Shown one piece after another: positions 22,001 through 34,000 of a stretch of 64,000 nucleotides of DNA. Location: positions 5,648,624-5,712,623 of the forward strand of contig NC_065431.1 of the NCBI RefSeq assembly GCF_024362695.1, read 5' to 3'. The stretch comes from Pectinophora gossypiella (lineage: Eukaryota > Arthropoda > Insecta > Lepidoptera > Gelechiidae). The translations under genes were made by a program, and so were the position numbers. Below the pieces are notes generated by a model. The model was not told where the DNA came from, did no database searches, and saw only the letters and a list, made by a program, of their open reading frames with translations. Every line of letters begins with the position of its first letter. The first letter of the stretch is position 1.

Positions 22001-25000
22001 TTTATTAAACATGTCATCAGTATCACTATCATCAAAAACACCGATTTTTGAATTTTGTGAATGATTGTCGAAAATATCTTTTGGTTTTTCAGTAATTTTT
22101 GGCTTTGGTGTTGTATTCGGTTTTTTAAATAGATCTTCTTCTGGCAAATTATCGGTGCGGTTTTCTTGAGTAGATTTAAAAACTTCTTTTGCTTCATGCT
22201 TTGTAGTATCCTGTTTATTATTATTTCTCGCTTCCGCTAAACTCGAAGTGTTGTTTCTTGGTGGTTTACCATCAATGGCTTTATCATTGGTGACAGGAGT
22301 ATTCGATTTCGTATTATTTTTAAACAGATCATCATCTTCATCGAGCATAGATGTAGCTGTTTTAAAAATGTCATCGTTTTGAAGCTCATCATTTTTATTA
22401 TCATCACTTTTCACTGTTGCTGATGAGTTTTTAGTATCTGTTCGAAATAAATCATCGTCGTCATCATTATCAAGAATAGATTTAGTAGTTTTCATTGGAC
22501 TATTATTTCCTTTCTTAGATGATGAATCATTTTGAACTTCATCACTTTTGCTTTTCAAGTTCTGAGTAGATGTGAAAAGATCGTTCATTTCATCATCATC
22601 AAATAGATTTGGGCTGTTGATAACTTTTGATGATTTCGCTTTTAGTTGTTCGACAGTTTTCGATTGGTTAGATTCACTACTATCATTTATAACAAGCTTT
22701 GGCGTTTCTTTTGCAATATTCGCTTTATTACCAACATTAAGTGTTTCTTTCTTATCTGTAAATAGACTTTCTCCGTCATCTTCCCCAAATAGATCTTCAA
22801 CTTTATTCTTACTTGCTGTAGAAGCTAGATAACTTTGAGCATAGTTTTTAGAATCTACATTACTTTTGACAACATCATTTGTGACGCTTTTAGCTACCGT
22901 AACATTATTAGTAGAATTTTTAATATCTACAGTATCTGACTTATTGGCTGTTTTAGTAACTTTATTAACAGCAACATCACAAAATAAATCATCATCACTG
23001 TCATCAAAGATACTTTTGCTGTCTTTAATAAGCTTATTTACTTTTTTAGGTTGATCACTTGTTTTAGTTTTTTCAGTAAAAAGTTCTTCATCACTGCTGA
23101 AAATTCCTTTTTCTTTCTCTACCTTATCTTTACTTGTCTTACTTACTGTATCTTTTGCTACATTATCTGTTATAGTTTTAATTACAGCTATATCTGAGAA
23201 TAAATCATCTTGTTCATCGAAAATTGACGTGTCTTTTCTCTTTTCTTTATCTTTTGGTGTTACTACGTTACTAGTAAAAATATCATCGATATCATCGAAT
23301 ATATTGTCACTGAATAGATCTACTTTCTTATCTTTCCTCACTGGCTCTTTAACTGTCTTAGCCTTCTCCTTTTCCTGCCTTTCCTTTTCTTTCTGTTCCC
23401 TTTCTTTTGATTTAGCGAAGAGATCGTCGAATATATCTCTTTCTATTTGCCTTTGAGGTGTCTGTTTTTCTTTCGGTGATTCTGTGGTTTCTTGTTTCTT
23501 AAGAGGATTATCAATCATCTGGGATTTTTTTGTAGCCTGTGGTTCTGTGCTGTCAGATTCTTCGCCGGAAGTGGATGATGCGCGCTGGTTCCGCCTCAAT
23601 ATGGCCGCCCCGATGCTCTCTGCGTTGTTTCCGAACAGAGACATTCCACCGATGGGTTTCTGTAATGGAACAGTGCCTTGATCAATAATGGGGAGAGGAA
23701 GATCAATATATTGGCGCTCTTCTTCCTCTATCGTGTGGATTGTGAGGTGGATTACCAACTTCATCAACCCTGGTGTCAGGGTTACTATTGAGGCGCCAAA
23801 GGCCCCTGCCATGACTCATGTAACGCCAAAGGAAAACCAGCCCAATACAGGTTAGGTCACATACCTCCGAAAATGCATTTCTCGTGAATGAGGATTTCCT
23901 CACGATGTTTTGCTTCACCGCTGAGCTTGTGATAATCATTTATGATCCACAAATGAATTGGAAAACAAAGTCGACAAGCATTGGTTTAGGCATATATGCT
24001 GGATTCGAACCTGCGACCTCAAAGTGAGAGGCAAGCGTTTTAACAACTGGGCTGGGCTACCACGGCTCCGTTCTATATGCAGTATAATTCTCAATTCTAT
24101 CTATGGTATAAAGTATTGGTGAAGTCGGTCACTGACCTTAAAAAAGACAAAAAAGAACATTCATACTAACCTTGGTATTAACTTCTTCCTGTTTCGTAGT
24201 TTGAGCTGGTTTAGGATTAGCAGCAAACAATTCATCTTTGAATAAGGGTGATTTTTCCTTGACATTTGATTTTTGTGTTGGCTGAAAGTAATTGAACTGA
24301 TAATTTAAACATAAACAGTCAAAGAGCAAAAGTTCAGTCACTGAGCCCAGCAAATTATTTGTAAATAGTGGTGAAATTATGAACTACTTATTAGTTGTCA
24401 TAATTATAAAATTTATTTTTTTGTAGGTGTTTTTGGTAAATTACAGAAACGACTTATAACTAGGAGGTGTTAAGTGCAACCAGTTAATTTATTACTTTGC
24501 AAGAAACTGATTGGACTTTTGCAGCTTACCGTACATCCATCGCATAACATAATTATGATACAATAATACACTTAAATAGCTATTAGAGTTTATATATGAG
24601 TATATTGTTTAAAAAAAAAGTATTTCTTACCTTGTTATCAACATCTTCAAACATATTCCTGCCAAACAGGTCGTCGGCCACGCTGCTTTGGTCCCTGCTG
24701 CTCTGGCTATAAGGTTTATTTTTGTGTATCTCTGCGAAGATGTCCTGGTCGGATTCCTCTGATTGGTCGAAATCCAACGGAGGGGGCTCGTCCGAGAATA
24801 TAGCACCTAGAAATAATGAATAATTGGGTCCTGTACGGTCACGAGTACTAATATGTATACACTTTGAAACCATGTCACATTAACTTTTTTGACAAGTTAA
24901 ACCGTTTTGGCGGCGAGGGTGTGCTGCCGCCAAAGGATGTTTTCGGGGTACCGAACTGAGCATAGTACCCCGCTAGTCACAAGTTGTTAGTGTGACTAGA

Positions 25001-28000
25001 GATCGACGATCCTTTAGTGTTGTGTTGGAAGTTGTATATATGCGTCTTGTTGTGTAAACTTCGATGGCGCGTTTCACGACCGCTTGAAGACTGCATTATT
25101 GAATGTGGCGCCATCTGTTGCATGTGGGCGGAACTAGGTGGCCAACTAGTTGGGTCCGCTACATCGTAATAAGTCTCATTAAATGTCAAATATGACACTG
25201 CGACAGGGTTCTAAAGTGGGTACATGATATTGCTCATGACTATATTAGGTTCAAGATAATTTATAAAATTCTGATTACTAACCAATGCAACATAGTTACG
25301 CTTTTAATAGTTATTAAAAAAACATCCATTTGTCCGGTCAAGTAGTTACCTGGAGCTGGTTGTTCCGGCTTATACAACTTCCTGGTTGTCGGCTGTGGTG
25401 CAGAATATTCCGTGTCTTGCTCTGGTATCTGTAGGCAAACGTTTAAAATTACAAGTGGTTAGCGACACACATACATGTATTTATTGGTAAGTTGTACTTA
25501 TAGTTTGTACCCGCAATCTTTCAATTTTTTTTTACATTTTTCCTCACCTTATGGTTGTCTGGAAGAAATCGCTTTAAGCGATAAATCCGCCATTTGCCAT
25601 GTACTTAGTTAAGAGACTTTTTGTAATTATTTTTGTTTTTATTTTGGTGCAATAAAGTGTATTTGTATTGTATTGTATACATACATACATAAACTCACGC
25701 CTTTTTCCCACCGGGGTAAGCAGAGACTATAGAATTCGATCCTGACACACTTCTTCTTGGGTAAACCCAGCTCAGCCGCTGGTGGGGGGCGGAGCGTTGC
25801 CGTTCTGTCTCTCTCTCTATTTAAGAGCTGCGCTCTTGTCGGTGGTTCTGTACGTGGTATTATTCCCTGTTGAGCGAAGTTGCCTTTGCAAAAGGAAAGG
25901 TGGGAAGGCCGTTGTTGCGATTTAAAGACTGCACAAAGCGTGACATGTTTATGTGTACAAAAATCTTTAATAAACTGCCAGAAAGTATCAGAGACCTGCC
26001 CATAAGAATGTATAGACGATCTTTGTTTAAGCTACTGAGCGAGAACCCCTCTTATAGTGTCAGTGAATTTCTTAATTAAAACACATAATAACGGGTTCTT
26101 ACCGCGTTTAAATGGGGATATGAGACTCCCGATATTTCGACACTGTTGCAAGTGCCATGAGTGTTATGTGTTTTAATTATGATAATAACCGCGTAAACTT
26201 AAAACAGTGAATTACTTGATCACAAAATGTAATAATTAATTGTATATAAAACTGCATGGCTCTTTTCTTTATTAATGTATGTTATTTAAATTTAATTCAA
26301 TGTTATACTTTGTTTTAAGTTTACGCGGTTATTATCATAATTAAAACACATAATAACGGGTTCTTACCGCGTTTAAATGGGGATATGAGACTCCCGATAT
26401 TTCGACACTGTTGCAAGTGCCATGACGGGAGTCTCATATCCCCATTTAAACGCGGTAAGAACCCGTTATTATGTGTTTTAATTTCAATGTTATACTGTAT
26501 AATAATTTGTATTATGTATTTATATTGTTTTATATTATGATGTAAGTGCTGATTGTAATTGTAAATCTTGCAAGACCTCTCTGTATTTGCATACCAATAT
26601 TGTTTTGGTTAAATGTGTGAAACTTTAATTTAATCATATATAACAACCAATGTACCACATTTACTGCAAATAAATGATTTGATTTGATTTGTGATCAGCC
26701 CCGATAAATGGGAGGACCTGGCCAGTGACCGGAATAAGTGGGGGACGTCTTTGGCCGATGGGTGCAAAGCACACGATAAAACCTGGTTCCAGATTCTAGC
26801 CGACAAGCGCGAGAGGCGACACAGAAGTGAGAGGGCCGATTTACCACCTGTACCATAATAACCCTCAACTACAATGCCAGTCGTGCGGCCGCTACTGTCG
26901 CTCTCGCATCGGACTTTACAGTCATTTTAAAAGCTGCCACAGAAACGCTGTTTGAATCATCTGATAAAGATGACCATCTTGTAACAACCATGTATCCAAG
27001 CAAATAAAATTATTCTTTATTCTTCTTTATTCTTTATGTAAAGGCCTGGGATGATTATTATTCTATGCTTTAAGTTAGTGAAAATAGTATTTTATGCAAC
27101 AGTTGTATAAGAAGGGTCAAAAAATGCGAGTGGCGTGAGTTGCGATGTGAGCCTTGGCGAACATCGCAATAAGAGACGCCACGAGCATTTTTTGACCTAG
27201 TTATACAACGTTGCATACAATACTTTTTCTACGACGACGTAATTTTAAATGAAACAAAAATTATACAAAGAAAAATTTTATTTATAAAAATGAAGATGTA
27301 AATTTTGAATGGTATTGTGTGATATGGTAATCAATAGTTCTTCATCCATTTTTCCTTTTTACATACATACATACATACATAAACTCACGCCCGTAATCCC
27401 TAATGGGGTGGGCAGAGCCACAAGTAATCAAAGACAACTTGCAGCCACTGTTGATACGAAGTCCAAAGATGGATATTTTTCCTTTTTATTTTATACTTTT
27501 TAGTGTTTTGAAACGAAACACAAAAATTTTCCAATTTATTTTCCAACGCGCGGGAAAATGGCGGCAAATGTATACTTTTTTTTTATAGTATATCTATGGC
27601 ACCAAACAAAGTAAAGGTGCCAGTTTCCAGGTCAAAAAAAAAAACAACAACAACAACAATGCTTTTATAGGCCATAGAGCGTACACTTTTTCAAAGAGTT
27701 TAATTATGTATGTACTTATATTAGACTTTTTGGTTATTTAAATGCCAGATTAAAGTAGAGGAGTAGAAAAAGATATTTATTTTGTACATACCTTATTGAC
27801 GCCTCCTCCTAGCCTTCGAGCCAATTCCGCAGCAATGTCCGACTGGCTGGGTTTAGGATGGGTGACCGGCTCCGAATGAAGCTCTGAACTTGATGATGAT
27901 ATCTGTGACAAGAAAATAATAAACATGTATCCTCGAAGGGGTAGGCAGAGGTGTATGTATAATGTATATGTCGTGGCCAGATCTTAGAATTGATCATTTC

Positions 28001-31000
28001 ATGATGTATTCGATCATTTACGGCTAGAAGTAAGGAGAGACTAGCTACCTTGTATGTATTGTGTTATTTGTCATAAGTAGATATAAGTGCTGTACTATCG
28101 GATTAAGATGGTCCAGTAATGATAGTTTTAAGTTTTGATAAATAAATAAATATTTCATGAAAATTTCCTGGGGTTCTGTACTACAAGCTAACACTTCTCA
28201 CAGACCCCAGTCTCTCTCACCAACCACTGTATCATAATCTTGTTTTATTGTTAATTACCAATTATCGTTTATGTGGTCACCCGGACCAAACCATATCTCA
28301 CATAGTGAACGAGTGCCCTCTGCACCAGTTCCCAGGTGGTATAGCCGAGCTACATTGTGTGACGGATGCAGCAGAGACTTGGTTAAGGGAGCTTAAGCTG
28401 GATATTTGATCCAAGCAGGATATTTGTCTGCCATACGCAATTATCGTGTTGATGTGAGAGTAATAAAAAAAAATAAAAAAAAATGGTCATATTTCATGAA
28501 ATAGAATATCACACGTTGGCCACATCGTGATGTAGTTTGGCCAGATCAATGTACAGTCATGAGCAATATAATGTACCCACTTTAGGACTCTGTCGCACTA
28601 ACATATTTGACATTTAGTGAGACTTACAGTTCAATTTGTCAAAAAAGTTAATGTGACATGGTACCAAAGTGTATACTAATGCTCGTGACCGAACACAAAA
28701 CGTTGAAACGTTGTCAAATTTGTTTTCGAATTCATGTTTGGATCATAAATGATTGTCACGTGCTCAGCGGTGAAGGAAAACGTCGTGAGGAAACCCACAT
28801 TCCCGAGAAATGCATTTTCGGAGGTATGTAACTTCTGTAAAAAACCGGACCTGTCAAATCTTCAGGTTAGGTAAGCGGACCCTGTGAACGAACGCCAGGG
28901 AAATGAAATTTTTACCTGGAGTTTTGTTAAAGAAAATCATGTCGAAATGTGATTTTTGAAAAAGTTTATAATAGGTAGTTTTCACTAGAAGGCAACTATT
29001 TGTTATTCTATTGACAATTACTGCCGCACAATATCCCAGGAAATGACTGAAAACCAGCGCTGGATGGCGCCATAGCATGGCTCACAGTGTATAACCAACT
29101 TTTTGTTAATATTATTATTATTATTTATTTTATACTTATACAAACTTATAAACTAAAAACAATAAATCTCATCAATAAACCCCAAAGGGGTTTGTCCTGA
29201 TGAACATTCCGCTTTAAAATTACTAAAATTTACTTAAACTAAAATTATAATAATTATGTATTTACTTAACTAATAAACACAACATACCGTTCTATCCCGT
29301 GGTACGGGCACGCCCAGAGTCTCAGAGTGGTACTGGGGGTACTCTGAGGGGTCGGGCTCTGAGTCTGAGAACTGCTCTTCGTCTTCAAGATCTCGCTTTG
29401 TTGAGCTGTCGGAGTCGCTTTCGTCTGGGAGAAGGCCTGAAATTATGTATTCAAGGATAAGTGTATAACCAACTTTTTGTTATGTATTGCGCAGAAGTCA
29501 AGAGGGAACCCACTGCCCTATTTTTCCCTAAAAGTAGCATGGAGAATGCTACACCGACAAGAGCGTGGCTCTTAAATTAGTGATGATAGTGCACCAACAG
29601 CAGTACAGTCATGAGCAATATAATGTACCCACTTTAGGACCCTGTCGCACTAACATATTTGACATTTAGTGAGACTTACAGTTCAATTTGTCAAAAAAGT
29701 TAATGTGACATGGTACCAAAGTGTATACATATTAATGCTCGTGACCGTACATACAAACACATCATCATCATCATCCCCCTAGTATTCCACAGAGTCCGCT
29801 TACCTAACCTGAAGATTTGACAGGTCCGGTTTTTTACAGAAGCGACTGCCTGTCTGACCTTCCAACCCGCGAAGGGAAAACCCGCCCAATAGATATCAGG
29901 TCACATACCTCCGATAACGCATTTCTCGGGAATGTGGGTTTCCTCACGATGTTTTCCTTCACCGCTAAGCACGTGATAATAATGTATGATCCAAACATGA
30001 ATTCGAAAACAAATTCGACATCATTGGTTTAGGCCTGTGCTGGATTCGAAGCTGCGACTTCAAAGTGAGAGGCAAGCGTTCTACCAACTGGACTACGACG
30101 GCTCCTCAGTACAAACACAATATCACAAAACTCACTTTGTGATCCCTAGTTTGGTTAGGATATTACAGGCTGATCACTAAGACGATCCGTGCTTCGGAAG
30201 GCACGATAAGCTGTTGGTCCCGGTTACTACTTACTGATGTAAGTATGTAGTCGTTAGATGAGCCATGTCAGGGGCCTTTGGTGGCTCAATAATAACCCTG
30301 ACACCAGGGTTGATAATGGTAATCCACCTTACAACACGATAAGAAGAAGAAACATATGGTTTTAATAGTATGTTACCTGCATGCCATTTTGACTTCCAAG
30401 CCTGAGTTCCAATGATATGCGGTAGAGGGCGGTCGGCGTACAAGTCCTTTGGTTTAAGTACGATTCTGAAACAAATATTTAATTCTGAAACAAATATTGA
30501 GGGGAGGCCTGTGCCCAGCAGTGGGACGTATATAATTTATGTTATGAAACAAATATTTAAATTAATCAACCCTAGTGGGTCGATAGCGATAAGCGCTCAT
30601 TGAGAATGTGTGAATGTCTTCCTCTAGTTATTAAATAACTTGTAATGTACCCTCATTGATTTAAAAGATGTGTTGCTGTTGCAGTTTCTTGTCATTTCTT
30701 CTCCTCAGCCATAACACCTTGCGAAATGACGTAAATGCAAAAATGTTACATTGACCTTCAACAAGTTTATCCATGATAATTACGTTGAATAAATGATTCT
30801 GATTTTGATTCTGAGGGAAATCGTCCACGCCGGCGGGGTCGGTATCGGGGGGTGCAAGTAACACTCACCTCGTCATGCTGTCGTCGTCGCTATCACTGTC
30901 ACTGTCACACAATATGGTGACCTGCTCGTGCATACTCTCCAAAACCTGCAGGCTTGCTTTTAACCTATCAATGTCCATATCTGACGACTGCTGTTTCGCT

Positions 31001-34000
31001 TGTTCCTGAAAGATTTGGAATTACTTTAATAAAGGTATAACATATACCAGCGCGCTTAGCACCGTAAGCACGCGACTCTATCTCGCCGCGACAGAGATCG
31101 TCTGTCTCTTTCTGTGCAGTACTGTGAGAGAGTGACGGGTGACGTATGTCGAGGCGAGAAAGAGTCGCGCAGTGCATTGCCCGAAACGACAGAATATATA
31201 TTATTATGGTTTGACGAAGCTTGTGCGGATTTTATTATGTACGAATTGAATATTCTTTCCCTTATTTTTTTTTAATATGAATGTTGGTACTGACGAAGCC
31301 TGTGGTGGATTTACATTCTGTTTTTTTATTATTTATTTTAATTTTAATTTTTAAATGTTACTTTGTTGATGTCAATACAAAATAAAGTTAGTTTTTCTGT
31401 CTTTATTATTATTATTAAAAATAAGTACAGTACTAGTAGTAGTATATGTGAATCGATTATATTGATTCAAGAATTTTATAATATTATATTGCATATTTAT
31501 TTATATATTTAATTATACCTACATGTATTACAATAAGATGTGTTTATGTACTTATGGAAACACTACACCAGTCAAATACCGTATTGTACAGGGGGGTTAA
31601 AATGGCCACATGGAAGCAATTCATCTAAGAAAGCAATATTGCTATTTGACATTTGTTTGCATTGCGCACTTACATTTATATGCGTAAATATGTCAAATTG
31701 CAATATTGCTTTCTTTGCTTCGATGTGGCCATTTTGACTCCCCAGAACTGGTCGTTATTTTTAACAGTACTGACCTTAGGTGGTGATACTTCAGCGATTA
31801 CGTCACCATCATCATCATACACTCTACTCTCTATGAACTGGCTGTTGCTGAGCGCTGTAAACCTTAAGACAGAGTAGAATAGAATTTATTAGACTACACT
31901 GTAAACCGACTCGAACAAGGAGAGTATAATACAGGGTGTTAGTGACATCGTAACGACTCATTCAAGTTTTGTTAAAATGTACTAAAAATCATCATCATCA
32001 TCATCATCAGCCCATTAACGTCCCCACTGCTGGGGCACGGGCCTTCCCTATGGATGGATAGGGAGATCGGGCCTTAAACCATCATGCGGGCCCAGTGCGG
32101 ATTGATGGGTATTAACGACTGCTAATGCAGCCGGGACCAACGGCTTAACGTGCCTTCCGAAGCACAGAGGAGCTCGAGATGAAAACTTTCTTTTTGTGGT
32201 CACCCATCCTATGGCCGGCCTTTGCGAAAGTTGCTTAACTTCAACAATCGCAGACCGAGCGCGTTAACCGTTGCGCCACCGAGCTCCTCAACTAGCTAAT
32301 ACAATATAATACATATAAGGAGAATAAAAAAAAACACTTTATACTTAGTCAGCTATGGTACCTACCTATTTATATCTGTGTCTAAGACTAAGCTACTTTA
32401 AGGAAATAATTGTACCTACTTTTTTGGCAATAAATTAAATTATTATTATTATTATATTATTACTTAGTTATCATACTTATTGTTGACATTCTGCAGGTGT
32501 ATGTTGGCGTCATCAAGCGCCATCACCATCTCCTCAAGCTTCCTGTTCGTCTCCTGGCATTTTGATATGATTCGCTGAAACAAATTGAGTGAGTCAAAAT
32601 GAGATAATGAATTCTTCTATCGTGTGGGTTGTGAGATGGATTACCAACCCTATCAACCCTGCTGTCAGGGTTACTATTGAGCCGCCAAAGGCCCCTGACA
32701 TGGCTCATGTAACGACTACTTACTTACATTAATAAGTAGTAACCGGGACCAACGGCTCAACGTGCCCTCCGAAGCACGGAGCTTCAAGCTTGAAAAGTCC
32801 TTACCAAACAAAGGACAGTCTCACAAAGTTATTTCGACAATGTCCCCATCGGGAATCGTACCCGGACCTCCAGATCGTGAGTCTAACGCTCAACCACTAG
32901 ACCGCGGAGGCTGTTCAAATATTGAGGAGTAATGGACAGAGGCAAGATGATTGGACACCTAATAAGACACGACGAATTTATTAACATCATAGAAGGGAAG
33001 CTACAAGGAAAGAGAGGAAGGGGAAGACCAAGAAGAGCTTACATGGAACAGATTAAAGAAAAGGCGAACGTCGTGTCTTATAAGGAAGTGAAAGAATTGG
33101 CCTTTGATAGACAAGAATGGAGAATGCTACACCGACAAGAGCGTGGCTCTTAAATTAGTGATGAGTAAATAAAGAAAGTACCAAACTCATCAGAGCATAA
33201 GACGGACTTTCCCCAAAAATTAGCTGTGAATAATTAGATTTTATGTTAATAAGTCTCATTAATATGTTTATTAAGTTACGAATGTTAGGTTGGTTTGGAC
33301 ACGTATAGCGGAAGGATAATTGGATTAAAGAAAGCAGTATATATAAAGTGAAGGTTGATGGTTGGGCTGGTAGAGGAAGACCTAGAAGGACGTACATTGA
33401 CCGAATTGGAGATGTCTTTAGAAGAGGTTCAGTACGATCTACTCTGAATCAGCATGCGTGTATGAAACTATTGATCAATGTGGAGGAAGCAATTTTTTTT
33501 TCTTGCTACTATGAGCAGATTTGTCATGAACAAAGTGTTATTTATTTATAGATGGATCACATACAGCTATGCACATTATAACATTCAGTTAGGTCATAAT
33601 TGATGATTGGACACCTAATAAGACACGACGAATTCATTAAAAACATCATAGAAGGAAAGCTAGAAGGAAAGAGAGGAAGGGGAAGACCAAGAAGAGCTTA
33701 CATGGAACAGATTAAAGAAAAGGTTAACGTCGTGTCTTATAGGGAAGTCAAGGAATTGGCCTTTGATAGACTGGAATGGAAAATGCTACACCGACAAGAG
33801 CGTGGCTCTTAAATTGATGATGATGATGAGGTCATAATTAGACAAAGTAAAACTACTTATGTGTAAGCCAATTACAAGTGAACACAACATTTGTCATAAA
33901 AAAAGCAACATCTAGTCTGTTGAGACTAACTTCTCAGCAGCTAAAAACTAAAAAAATAGTAAAGTAGTAGTGTAGTGTTAAATAAATAACTAAAAATCAC

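Noticed and set aside
19722..23681. Several plus-strand open frames opposite WASHC2 exon 11
   Set aside because: Ser/Phe/Leu-rich shadows of Asp/Lys/Glu codons on the minus strand.
23660..23812. N-terminal extension of the long WASHC2 frame (MAGAFGASIVTL...)
   Set aside because: It is antisense SINE-A in frame by chance; acceptor CCATTACAG at 23660 gives the correct phase with exon 10.
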